Part shown: in pieces, positions 8,449 to 24,148 of the stretch
Layout of the letters: each line of letters opens with the position of its first letter
Numbering within the stretch: the first letter of the stretch is position 1
Assembly: GCA_949840905.1 (NCBI GenBank)
Contig: CATKXW010000011.1
Location: 1-64,000, forward strand
DNA: 64,000 nt
From: an uncultured Eggerthellaceae bacterium
GTDB lineage: Bacteria > Actinomycetota > Coriobacteriia > Coriobacteriales > Eggerthellaceae
Direction: 5' to 3'
The notes under the pieces: model-generated
What the model saw: the letters and a program-made list of their open reading frames with translations, nothing else
Database searches by the model: none
What the model was told of the DNA's origin: nothing
Translations under genes and position numbers: made by a program

Positions 8449-9531
8449 TCACGCGTGGTCGTGCTCGAACTCCTTCATGAAGGCCACGAGCGCCTCCACG
8501 CCCTCTTTCGGCATGGCGTTGTAGATGCTGGCGCGCATGCCTCCCACGGAACGATGACCCTTGATGGATTCGATGCCATGGCTCTTCGCCTCGGCCACGA
8601 ACAGCGCGTCAAGCTCGTCGTTGCCGGTGACGAAGGGAACGTTCATGAGCGAGCGATCCTCTTTGCGAGCGGTGCCGCGGAATAGCTCGCTCTGGTCGAG
8701 ATGATCATAGAGGATGGCGGCCTTCTCCTCGTTGCGCTGCTTCATGGCCGCTAAGCCCCCCTGCGCCTTCAGCCACTTGAACACCAGGCCGCATATATAG
8801 ATACCGTAGGCCGGCGGCGTGTTGGACAAGCTCTTGGCCGCCACCTGGGTGGAATAGCGCATGATGCTAGGCGTGAAGGGCAGCACGTCCTCGCGTACCA
8901 GATCATCGCGCACGATGACGATGACCACGCCGGCCGGCCCGACGTTCTTCTGCACGCCACCGTAGATGAGGCCGTAGTCGCTCACGTTCATCGGCTCCGA
9001 CAGGAACATCGAGGACACATCCGACACCAGCGGGATATCGCCGGTATCCGGCAGCTTGGGATAGCGCGTGCCGTAGATGGTCTCGTTCTGGCAGATATAG
9101 ACATAGTCCGCATCCGGCGAGAACTGCAAGCCGTCTACCGCGGGCACATAGGAGAAGTTCTCGTCTTCGGAGCTCGCGACGCAACGGGCATCACCGTAGA
9201 GCTTCGCCTCTTTGAACGCCTTCTTCGACCACGAGCCCGACACGATGTAGTCGGCTACCTTGTTCTGCATGAGGTTCATGGGCACCGCCGCGAACTGCTG
9301 GGTCGCACCGCCCTGCAAGAACAGCACCTGATAGCCATCGGGGATCTGCATCAGGTCGCGCAGATCCTGCTCGGCGGTCTCGATGATGGATGCGAAGGGC
9401 TTGGAACGATGGCTCATCTCCATGACCGACATGCCGGTGCCGTCATAGTCGAGCATCTCGGAGGCCGCCTGGCGCAGCACTTCCTCGGGAAGGACCGCCG
9501 GACCTGCGGAAAAGTTATAGACTCGTGCCAT
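8449..9531 (-). CDS. serC: Phosphoserine aminotransferase
   Basis: PLP enzyme that converts 3-phosphohydroxypyruvate and glutamate to phosphoserine and 2-oxoglutarate. The 360-aa product begins YNFSAGPAVLPEEVL and contains LQGGATQQF and the PLP-lysine segment GVQKNVGPAG, all characteristic of SerC. The length is normal. AAGGAG precedes the ATG at 9531. It lies upstream of serA, giving a serC-serA order. It may also act on 3-hydroxy-2-oxo-4-phosphobutanoate in pyridoxine synthesis where PdxB is present; nothing here shows that. Confidence 0.96.
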   Translation of the reverse strand: MARVYNFSAGPAVLPEEVLRQAASEMLDYDGTGMSVMEMSHRSKPFASIIETAEQDLRDLMQIPDGYQVLFLQGGATQQFAAVPMNLMQNKVADYIVSGSWSKKAFKEAKLYGDARCVASSEDENFSYVPAVDGLQFSPDADYVYICQNETIYGTRYPKLPDTGDIPLVSDVSSMFLSEPMNVSDYGLIYGGVQKNVGPAGVVIVIVRDDLVREDVLPFTPSIMRYSTQVAAKSLSNTPPAYGIYICGLVFKWLKAQGGLAAMKQRNEEKAAILYDHLDQSELFRGTARKEDRSLMNVPFVTGNDELDALFVAEAKSHGIESIKGHRSVGGMRASIYNAMPKEGVEALVAFMKEFEHDHA

Positions 9532-9630
9532 AGTTCGTTCTGCTCCTTCGTGGGTCTTCTGTTCGTGGCGCTCTCACCCGAAGGACCGGGGGCCTGTGGC
9601 CTCAGCATCGTCGGAGAAGAGCTGTCTGTC

Positions 9631-9636
9631 ATTGTA
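9631..9636 (-). promoter_or_regulatory. Possible -10 element (TACAAT) of the serC-serA promoter
   Basis: TACAAT on the minus strand lies about 95 bases before serC in a 277-base divergent region shared with the rubredoxin gene. The expected -35 position is poor, so this is a tentative call. No T-box or other riboswitch motif was seen. Confidence 0.3.
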
Positions 9637-9808
9637 GCGCGAAACGAACAGGTTACGGTTCCGTATTGGCTCGTTGACCGCTGGGCGTTCACGGGCGGTG
9701 CGAGGCATCATATCCCGTAGCATGAGCTTCGCAGAAACGAGAGCTTTGCCGTACTTTCTTTCCTTCTCTTCCGTTTCGGCCCGTTGATGACGATGAAAGG
9801 AACTGACC

Positions 9809-10006
9809 ATGAAGGACGCGAACGACGCTTCGTCCGGAACCGGTGCCCCCCAGACCAAATGGGTATGGCGCTGCAAGGTGTGCGGGTTCATCGAGGACGG
9901 CTATCCTGATGGCCTGCCCGAGAACTACACCTGTCCCATCTGCGGGAACGGGCCGAAGAAGTTCCAACGCGTGGAGGTGCCCATCGACACCCCGCGCGGG
10001 CTGTAG
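9809..10006 (+). CDS. Rubredoxin-like protein
   Basis: A 65-aa cytoplasmic electron carrier with one iron in a four-cysteine site (Cys22, Cys25, Cys42, Cys45; CKVCG and CPICG). The spacing between the cysteine pairs is short (16 residues), as in the C-terminal rubredoxin domain of rubrerythrins rather than classic 50-aa rubredoxins. AAAGGA precedes the ATG. It is monocistronic and ends at a strong terminator. In anaerobes such proteins pass electrons to peroxide- or superoxide-reducing enzymes; no partner gene is adjacent. Confidence 0.88.
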   Translation: MKDANDASSGTGAPQTKWVWRCKVCGFIEDGYPDGLPENYTCPICGNGPKKFQRVEVPIDTPRGL

Positions 10007-10038
10007 CCGACCCGCCCCCTATGGGATGCGCTACGAAA

Positions 10039-10075
10039 GAAGCCTCTGCAGACGAGCTCTGCGGAGGCTTCTTTT
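10039..10075 (+). terminator. Rho-independent terminator after the rubredoxin gene
   Basis: A 14-bp stem with one G-U pair (GAAGCCTCTGCAGA with TCTGCGGAGGCTTC, five-base loop) is followed by TTTTC. It lies 33 bases past the rubredoxin stop and could also serve the convergent TSCPD gene. Confidence 0.85.
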
Positions 10076-10128
10076 CATAGACCGACCCCACATAACAGCA
10101 GGTCGATCCCTCTACTGCATCCTCGAAG

Positions 10129-10377
10129 CTATGAGGCGAGCGCCTCTTTCAGCCCTTGGGTCAGCTGATCGGCGCAGGACGTGGAGCGCGGCCCGCAGGT
10201 ATTGCCTTCGAGAAGGGCGATGACGTCATCCACCTTCTGCCCAGCGATCAGCTTCGAGATGGCCTTGAGATTGCCCTCGCAGCCGCCATGGAATATGACC
10301 GACGAGATAACATCTCCGTCGAGCTCGATGTCTATCGCCTGCGAGCAGACCCCTCGCGGTCGGAACGTGTAAGCCAT
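10129..10377 (-). CDS. TSCPD domain protein (TIGR03905-like)
   Basis: The 82-aa product has the layout of the TIGR03905 family: a GVCS cysteine near residue 11, GGCEGNL, and a C-terminal CGPRSTSC cluster ending in DQL. The related TSCPD domain occurs at the C-terminus of some ribonucleotide reductases and as standalone proteins; the role is unknown. AGGAGAGGATG precedes the ATG at 10377. It lies 172 bases downstream of glnK on the same strand and might be read from the amtB-glnK transcript. The clustered cysteines suggest metal binding, which is inference. Confidence 0.8.
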   Translation of the reverse strand: MAYTFRPRGVCSQAIDIELDGDVISSVIFHGGCEGNLKAISKLIAGQKVDDVIALLEGNTCGPRSTSCADQLTQGLKEALAS

Positions 10378-10549
10378 GACAACATCCTCTCCTCTCGTCC
10401 TCTTCCCTACGAATGATGCCACAATGACGCCCTTCACGACAGAGAGAAGCGGTGATGGGAATCTGAAGCGCGGGAGGAGGGTGCCCATGGCCGACAGCGG
10501 ACCGCTCTCCTCCTCGCATCTCGAAGGGGGGTCCGCGGACGATCCCACA

Positions 10550-10888
10550 TCACACGGCTGCGGGGCCAGCCTCGCCTGTGCGGATGCGGATCACCTCTTC
10601 GATCGGAGAGATGAAGATCTTCCCATCTCCTACCTCGCCTGTGCGGGCCGCTTCTTGGATGACCTCGACAAGGTGGGCGACCTCGGCGTCCTCCACCACT
10701 ATCTCGAACTTCACCTTGGGCACCATGTTCAACAGGACCTCGGTGCCACGATAATACTCCTTCCACCCGTGCTGGTTGCCGCAGCCGTTCACCTGCGAGA
10801 TGGTCATGCCGGAGACATCGGCTGCGAACAACGCCTCTTTCAGCGGTTCCAGCTTCTCCGGCCTCACGATAGCCGTGATGCGCTTCAT
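10550..10888 (-). CDS. glnK: Nitrogen regulatory protein P-II
   Basis: Trimeric signalling protein that senses 2-oxoglutarate and ATP/ADP and plugs the ammonium channel. The 112-aa product starts MKRITAIVRPEKL. It has the T-loop KEYYRGTE with the conserved tyrosine (about Tyr46) that is uridylylated or adenylylated in relatives, and the C-terminal GKIFI segment. The start at 10888 is preferred over 10894 because AAGGAG then sits eight bases upstream. It follows amtB by 12 bases. Placement with amtB favours the GlnK type over GlnB. Confidence 0.93.
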   Translation of the reverse strand: MKRITAIVRPEKLEPLKEALFAADVSGMTISQVNGCGNQHGWKEYYRGTEVLLNMVPKVKFEIVVEDAEVAHLVEVIQEAARTGEVGDGKIFISPIEEVIRIRTGEAGPAAV

Positions 10889-10900
10889 CTCCATCGCTCC

Positions 10901-12229
10901 TTAGTCCAGGCCGGTGTAGGCCGGATACGCCGACTCACCGTGCTCCGCCACGTCGAGGCCCTGAGCCTCCTCTTCCTCGCTCACGCGCAGGCTACCGCCG
11001 AACAGCGCCTTCACGATCGTCCCGATGACCAAGCTCAACACCACCACGAACACGATGGTGACCAAGATGCCGAGCACCTGCGCGCCGAGCAGACCGACAT
11101 CACCGGTGTAGAGCAGGCCCCCTTGGTCGGTCCAGGACAGCTCGGGCACGCAGAACAGGCCGGTGAGGATGCCGCCCACGATGCCGCCCACGCAATGGCA
11201 CCCGAAGGCGTCGAGCGCATCGTCGTAGCCGATCCTCTTCTTGCATACCGAGATGGCGAAGTAGCACACGGGCGACACGATGAGGCCCATGACGATAGCC
11301 GCCCACGGCTCGACGAAGCCGGCAGCCGGCGTGATGACCACCAGACCCGCCACCAGGCCGGTCGCCGCACCCACCAGCGTGGGCTTGCCCACCTTGACGC
11401 GTTCGACGATCATCCACGACAGCAGCGCTGCGGCGCTCGCCACCACCGAGTTGAGCACGGCCAACGCGGCCACGCCATCAGCAGCGAACTCCGAACCGCC
11501 ATTGAATCCGAACCAGCCGAACCACAGAAGCGTCGCGCCCAGCACGACGAACGGCACGTTATGGGGCCGGTAGCTCATCATGCCGAAGCCTTTGCGCTTG
11601 CCCACGAGCGAGCACAGGATGAGGCCGGTCAGACCAGAGGAGATGTGGACCACATCGCCACCTGCGAAGTCGAGCGCACCGATCATCTCACCGATCAGCG
11701 AGCCTTCGCCGCCCCAGACCATGTGCGCCAACGGTGCGTACACCAGAAGCACCCAGGCAGGCAGGAACGCGCACAGGGCACCGAACTTCATGCGACCGGC
11801 CACCGCGCCGGTGATGATAGCGGTGGTGATCATGGCGAAGGCCATCTGGAATCCGATGTCGATGATGGCCGGATAGCCCGCCGCGAGCTCAGGATCGTCG
11901 AGAGCGAGCGCAGCCGCCCCGCTCAGCACGGCGAAAGCATCGGGGGTGCCTTCCGCTTCGGCGAGAAGATCGCTCACCGCTCCCCAGCAGCCGATCTGGT
12001 CGATGCCTCCGAAGAAAGGGATGGATCCGTCTCCTCCGTAGGCGAACGACCATCCGGCGATCACCCACACGACCCCTACCACGCCTATGGCCAGAAACGT
12101 CATGATCATGGTGTTCACCACGTTCTTGCGACGCGACAGACCACCGTAGAAGAACGCCAGACCCGGCGTCATGAGCAGCACGAGCATCGTGCATACGATC
12201 ATGAAGCCGGTCGAACCCGTATCCAGCAT
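10901..12229 (-). CDS. amtB: Ammonium transporter
   Basis: Inner-membrane ammonium channel, 442 aa, about 11 predicted membrane helices. Family signatures are FFYGGLSRRKN at the start, DFAGGDVVHISSG in the middle and DDALDAFGCHCVGGI near the end, including the pore histidines. There is no separate cleavable signal beyond the first membrane helix. The ATG at 12229 has AAGGGGAGGAG upstream; the frame extends to 12256 without a better site. It is directly followed by glnK, the standard nitrogen-controlled pair. The 247-base upstream gap to glmM contains a 14-bp palindrome (12439-12452) of unknown role. Confidence 0.95.
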   Translation of the reverse strand: MLDTGSTGFMIVCTMLVLLMTPGLAFFYGGLSRRKNVVNTMIMTFLAIGVVGVVWVIAGWSFAYGGDGSIPFFGGIDQIGCWGAVSDLLAEAEGTPDAFAVLSGAAALALDDPELAAGYPAIIDIGFQMAFAMITTAIITGAVAGRMKFGALCAFLPAWVLLVYAPLAHMVWGGEGSLIGEMIGALDFAGGDVVHISSGLTGLILCSLVGKRKGFGMMSYRPHNVPFVVLGATLLWFGWFGFNGGSEFAADGVAALAVLNSVVASAAALLSWMIVERVKVGKPTLVGAATGLVAGLVVITPAAGFVEPWAAIVMGLIVSPVCYFAISVCKKRIGYDDALDAFGCHCVGGIVGGILTGLFCVPELSWTDQGGLLYTGDVGLLGAQVLGILVTIVFVVVLSLVIGTIVKALFGGSLRVSEEEEAQGLDVAEHGESAYPAYTGLD

Positions 12230-12476
12230 ACCGCTCCTCCCCTTTCGCTCTTGCATCGGAACCGATCGGAAGAGAAGGAGAACTCGCTCGCACGGTCCGA
12301 TCCCATCGTCGAGAACGGATCGAACGAGCGGGGCTACTGCTCTTCCGCTGCTTCCATTGTGCAGCCCCGAGCAGGAGGAGAGGATGAGGGTAGCGAGAGT
12401 TAATCCAGCGCTCGCTTTCTGTTAGCCTCGCTGAAACAGGATGTTCACATCCCCGAAACAAGGGATGCAGAACCGA

Positions 12477-13841
12477 TCAGAGGGCTTCCACCACCGAAGC
12501 GATGGCCTCGGCATGATGGCGAGCGGCGGTCTCATCGGATGCCTCCACCATGACGCGCACCACAGGCTCGGTACCGCTGGCACGCAACAGCACGCGACCC
12601 TCATCGCCCAGAGCTGACTCGGCCTCGGCCACGGCGGACAGCACGCTCTCATCTTGCTGGGCAGCAAGCTTGTCGCTCACGCGCACATTGATGAGCACCT
12701 GCGGGTAACGCTCCATGACCGCGATGGCCTCTTCTACGGGCTTGCCGCTGCGCTTCACCGCAGCGAGGAACTGGGCGGCGGTCATGAGCCCGTCACCGGT
12801 GGAGTTATGGTCGAGCAGGATCATATGGCCCGACTGCTCCCCTCCGATGGCGAAGCCGCCACGGCGCATCTCTTCCAGCACGTAGCGATCGCCCACTTGG
12901 GTCTGGACCACCTCGATGCCAGCGTCGCGCATGGCATGGACGAACCCGAGGTTCGCCATGACAGTGCTCACCACGGTGCGATGCGGGAGCACACCACGGG
13001 CCAGCATGTCGATGGCGCACACGGCCTCCACCATGTCACCGTCTATCTCGGTGCCATCCGGGGCCACCAGCATCACGCGATCAGCATCGCCGTCGTGGGC
13101 GATGCCCACATGAGCGCTGCTCTCGGCCACCAGACGCTGCAGCGGTTCCAAATGGGTGGAGCCGCACGCGACGTTGATGTCGGTGCCGTCGTAATCGTCG
13201 TTGATCGTGACCACGTGCGCTCCCAAGCGACTCAGCGCTTCTTCGCTCGTATGGGCCGAGGCCCCATGGCCCACATCGAGGGCGATGGTGAGCCCTTCGA
13301 AGGTGATGCCCTGATCGGTGATGGAGCGCACTACGTGATCGACGTACATGGAGCGCGATTGCTGCAGCTCGATGACCGTCCCCACATCGCCACCCTGCGC
13401 CATCGCCGCCTCTTCCCCCTGCTCTTGCGCGCGGGTCACCGCACCTTCGAGGCCGCCAGCCGCGATGAACGCCTCGATGGCGTCCTCTACGCTATCGGGC
13501 AGCTTGAAACCGTTGCTGTCGAACAGCTTGATGCCGTTGTACTCGGGAGGGTTATGGGAGGCGGAGATGACCGCGCCACCAGCAGCGTTGAGCTCGCGCA
13601 CGAGCAGGGCCACAGCCGGCGTCGGCACGATACCAGCCAGAAAAGCCGTCCCGCCAGCCGAGGTGATGCCAGCCACCAAGGCCGCCTGCAGCATGTCCCC
13701 GGACAGTCGCGTGTCGCGGCCCACCACGATGGTCTTGCCGAGGAATCGCACGGCCGCCTGACCGAGGCGATAAGCTATGGCGCAGGTCAGCTCGACGTTA
13801 GCGATACCGCGCACCCCATCGGTGCCGAAGAGTCTTGCCAT
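12477..13841 (-). CDS. glmM: Phosphoglucosamine mutase
   Basis: Interconverts glucosamine-6-phosphate and glucosamine-1-phosphate for peptidoglycan precursor synthesis. The 454-aa product begins LFGTDGVRGIAN and has the phosphoserine loop SASHNP (Ser95). A metal-binding DGDADR loop lies near residue 250 and the phosphate-binding RASGTEP segment near the C-terminus. All four alpha-D-phosphohexomutase domains appear complete. GGGAGGAG precedes the ATG. It follows hisE by 12 bases and probably shares its transcript. Confidence 0.96.
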   Translation of the reverse strand: MARLFGTDGVRGIANVELTCAIAYRLGQAAVRFLGKTIVVGRDTRLSGDMLQAALVAGITSAGGTAFLAGIVPTPAVALLVRELNAAGGAVISASHNPPEYNGIKLFDSNGFKLPDSVEDAIEAFIAAGGLEGAVTRAQEQGEEAAMAQGGDVGTVIELQQSRSMYVDHVVRSITDQGITFEGLTIALDVGHGASAHTSEEALSRLGAHVVTINDDYDGTDINVACGSTHLEPLQRLVAESSAHVGIAHDGDADRVMLVAPDGTEIDGDMVEAVCAIDMLARGVLPHRTVVSTVMANLGFVHAMRDAGIEVVQTQVGDRYVLEEMRRGGFAIGGEQSGHMILLDHNSTGDGLMTAAQFLAAVKRSGKPVEEAIAVMERYPQVLINVRVSDKLAAQQDESVLSAVAEAESALGDEGRVLLRASGTEPVVRVMVEASDETAARHHAEAIASVVEAL

Positions 13842-13853
13842 GACCGCTCCTCC

Positions 13854-14333
13854 CTATTTCCCGCGATTCAGCTCGGTCTCAGGAAGGAGCACAGCGCCTG
13901 TGGGCCGCTCCCCTTCCTTCATGCGCATGTTCAGCTCGGCTGCCAGCTCATCGAGCCCGATACCGAAACGTTCGAGCAGTACCATCAGATGATAGACGAC
14001 GTCCGCCGCCTCGTAGCGCAGGTGATTGAGCGTATCGGTGGCCTGTTGAGCCAAGCTATCAGCTGTCTCGGTGCCCACGGCCACGCTCGCCGCTTCCCGC
14101 GCGAAGTAATCCGCGTAGTCAGCATCCTTCGCCGCAAAAGCCGTCTCGCTCGCCTCTTCCACCAGCTTCTTCGCAGGAGCCTCGATCAGGTCGGTCAGCA
14201 GCAGGTAGGTATAGCTCGTCTCGTCGGCCTCCCACCGTCTATGAATAGTGGCGGCCAAAGCTTCCAGCGATGCGCCGATCTGCGAAGCCGGTGCCTGGTC
14301 GCGCTCCTCTTCGGGGATGTAGATCTTATCCAT
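13854..14333 (-). CDS. hisE: Phosphoribosyl-ATP pyrophosphohydrolase-like protein (HisE/MazG fold)
   Basis: The 159-aa product has the HisE/MazG helical signature: KKLVEEASE followed by a second acidic pair in YEAADVVYHLMVLL. In HisE these bind magnesium and cleave PR-ATP to PR-AMP in histidine synthesis. It is longer than typical HisE (about 100-110 aa), with extra residues at both ends. The start at 14333 is chosen; 14348 is also open, but neither has a strong ribosome site. No other his genes are in the window, so a more general MazG-like nucleotide pyrophosphatase remains possible. It follows rpoC after a terminator and precedes glmM. Confidence 0.78.
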   Translation of the reverse strand: MDKIYIPEEERDQAPASQIGASLEALAATIHRRWEADETSYTYLLLTDLIEAPAKKLVEEASETAFAAKDADYADYFAREAASVAVGTETADSLAQQATDTLNHLRYEAADVVYHLMVLLERFGIGLDELAAELNMRMKEGERPTGAVLLPETELNRGK

Positions 14334-14357
14334 GGGATCGTTTTCCATTCATGATAG

Positions 14358-14395
14358 AAGAAGGGGCCGGCGCTCGCTCGGCCCGGCCCCTTCTT
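14358..14395 (-). terminator. Terminator after rpoC
   Basis: A perfect 13-bp GC-rich stem (AAGAAGGGGCCGG with CCGGCCCCTTCTT) around a 12-base loop is followed on the minus strand by TTCTATC. It lies 15 bases past the rpoC stop and overlaps the leader of hisE, so some read-through into hisE-glmM is plausible. Confidence 0.8.
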
Positions 14396-14410
14396 CGCCT
14401 CTGGTATCGC

Positions 14411-18871
<4,461 letters not shown>

Positions 18872-18874
18872 CGC

Positions 18875-22453
<3,579 letters not shown>

Positions 22454-22507
22454 GAGGCATTTCCTCCTTCGCATACGGCTGATTTCCGAAAAATGCACCA
22501 AGGAGCT

Positions 22508-22536
22508 ACATTATTAGCGAAACTGTTACCTGTCAA
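22508..22536 (-). promoter_or_regulatory. Sigma-70 promoter of rpoB-rpoC
   Basis: The minus strand carries a perfect -35 TTGACA (22531-22536), a 17-base spacer and TAATGT (22508-22513). The predicted start is about 50 bases before the rpoB GTG. The region is AT-rich compared with its surroundings. This is the clearest consensus promoter in the window. Confidence 0.88.
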
Positions 22537-22573
22537 GGATTTTTTTAACGAAATATGGAGTTTTCGCGGAGAA

Positions 22574-23683
22574 TCACCAGTTCCCGAAGATGAAGCGCTG
22601 CACGTCCTGATTGAGCATGACCACGAACAGCACGAGGAACAGCGCCATGCCGACCAAGGAGAGATAGCTGAGCGCACGGGTCGACACCGTCTTGCGGGTC
22701 AGCTTCTGGAACACCTCGATAGCGAAGCGGCCCCCGTCCAGCGGCGGGATGGGGATGAGGTTCATGATGCCAAGAGATACCGAGATCATGGCCATGAACT
22801 CCAAGGCCATGATGATGCCCTGCTCGAAGTAGGATCTCGAGAGCACCGCGATGCCGATGATGGAGGTGGAATCCGACACCGTCTGCGCCGCCGTGGCCGG
22901 ATTGAACAGGTTGGCCACCGCTTGGATGACCATGCCGATGTACATGAAGCCGGCCTGGATGGCCTGGAGCGGCGAGAGCGTGCGATGCATCACCTCGCCG
23001 GTATCGGTCATCTGCACATCGAATCCGATGACGGAGAACACCAGCACGAACACGGCCATGGCGAACAGCAGGTTCATGGCTATGCCGGCGAGCAGGATGA
23101 CGGAGCGCTTCCAGAAGGGCAGCGAACGGTACTGCTGGGCGAGCTCGCTCTCGAACAGTCCGTGAGGGTCATCCACCGGACGCGCCTCCCCTACCTTATA
23201 TATATGTTGGGGAACCATGTCGGCCACCGTGCGACGTCGCCGACTGCGCTTGGCCGGATAGGTGGCGGCGGCCCGGTACAGGTCGCTGCGCGCGGATCGC
23301 TTCGGTGCCACGACGCTGCCCCACTCCGACAGCTCCTCAAGGGCCTCGAACGCGTCGTCTTCGGAGATGGCGCATACGGCCGCGATATCAGCAGGCGTCG
23401 CCTCCCCGCGCCGATAGAGCGCCGCGAGCACGTCCTCCAAATGCGGGCTCATCTCCCCCGGTTCCATACCGCACACCCGGGCATAGCCGCCAAGGGGCAC
23501 CGCCGTCACGCCGAACCGCGTTCCGCCACGGGTGAAGCCGACGGAGGGACCCGGCAGGCCCAACATGAACTCGGTCACGCGCACGCCGAAGGCACGCGCC
23601 GCCAGATAATGGCCGCCTTCATGGATGAACACGAGGAAGCCGATGGCGATGGTGGCGCACGCCACCGTGACCAGGATATCCAT
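22574..23683 (-). CDS. Site-2 protease family membrane metallopeptidase (RseP-like)
   Basis: The 369-aa membrane protein has the zinc motif HEGGH (His21-His25) in its first helix and the second active-site motif NLIPIPPLDGGR in a later helix, as in RseP/S2P. It has about four membrane segments. The PDZ domain expected between helices one and two is not recognisable. Instead residues 80-127 (VLAALYRRGEATPADIAAVC, then a second helix) read like a winged-helix segment, followed by a basic linker. Known relatives cleave anti-sigma factors or remnant signal peptides. GGAAGGAAGG precedes the ATG at 23683. Substrate unknown. Confidence 0.87.
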   Translation of the reverse strand: MDILVTVACATIAIGFLVFIHEGGHYLAARAFGVRVTEFMLGLPGPSVGFTRGGTRFGVTAVPLGGYARVCGMEPGEMSPHLEDVLAALYRRGEATPADIAAVCAISEDDAFEALEELSEWGSVVAPKRSARSDLYRAAATYPAKRSRRRRTVADMVPQHIYKVGEARPVDDPHGLFESELAQQYRSLPFWKRSVILLAGIAMNLLFAMAVFVLVFSVIGFDVQMTDTGEVMHRTLSPLQAIQAGFMYIGMVIQAVANLFNPATAAQTVSDSTSIIGIAVLSRSYFEQGIIMALEFMAMISVSLGIMNLIPIPPLDGGRFAIEVFQKLTRKTVSTRALSYLSLVGMALFLVLFVVMLNQDVQRFIFGNW

Positions 23684-24148
23684 GGCACCTTCCTTCCAAA
23701 GGCCGTGAGCGGATCCGATCCCTGAAGCCACCCACTGCACGGATGGCCGGACTCGAACGACGAGCATAGCAGGAAGAGGACCGGAAAGGGAGCGAGAACG
23801 ATCTCCCACAGGGGGAATCCATAGGACGAGCGAGGGCCGCGCGAGCATCTGCGAGACCGACCCATCGACGGTGCTCAGAGGGGATGAAAAGAGGGTCTTT
23901 CGAGGGGGTGGAACGGAGTCATCCGGGAAAACGGGAAGAGGTACGAGGGAAGGTGAGCGAGAGGGGGCGACGATGGGTCCCCTTCGCGCCATCATGGAGT
24001 ATGTTCCTGCAAGGTCCCTGCCCTATGCTCGAAGAGGGCGGATGGCCGCAGGACCGCAACACCTCCTTCCGTATCGTCGTTCATGCGCCGTCCGCCCGAG
24101 ATCTGGCAAACGACCGCTCAGCCCTTCGGGCCGAAGAGGAGGGATATC
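23684..24148. other. Divergent intergenic region without a supported gene
   Basis: These 465 bases separate the minus-strand protease from the plus-strand surface protein. Open frames here lack ribosome sites and recognisable sequence. They should contain promoters in both directions; only weak matches were seen (for example TATGCT around 24023 toward the surface gene). No hairpin terminator or RNA gene is evident. Confidence 0.5.

Noticed and set aside
9532-9808. Possible T-box or serine riboswitch before serC
   Set aside because: No GGTGG-type antiterminator sequence or specifier-loop structure was found on the minus strand.
10376-12403. Plus-strand open frame of 675 codons opposite glnK-amtB
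   Set aside because: The product is dominated by His, Arg, Asp and Glu with no family features, and it lies entirely opposite well-identified genes.
12439-12452. 14-base palindrome GGATGT-TC-ACATCC between glmM and amtB
   Set aside because: Too short a loop for an RNA hairpin and no regulator association; it was not listed as a regulatory feature.
23741-23775. Sequence GGACTCGAACGA resembling a tRNA T-arm
   Set aside because: No acceptor, D or anticodon stems could be paired around it; it is chance similarity in the region upstream of the protease gene.
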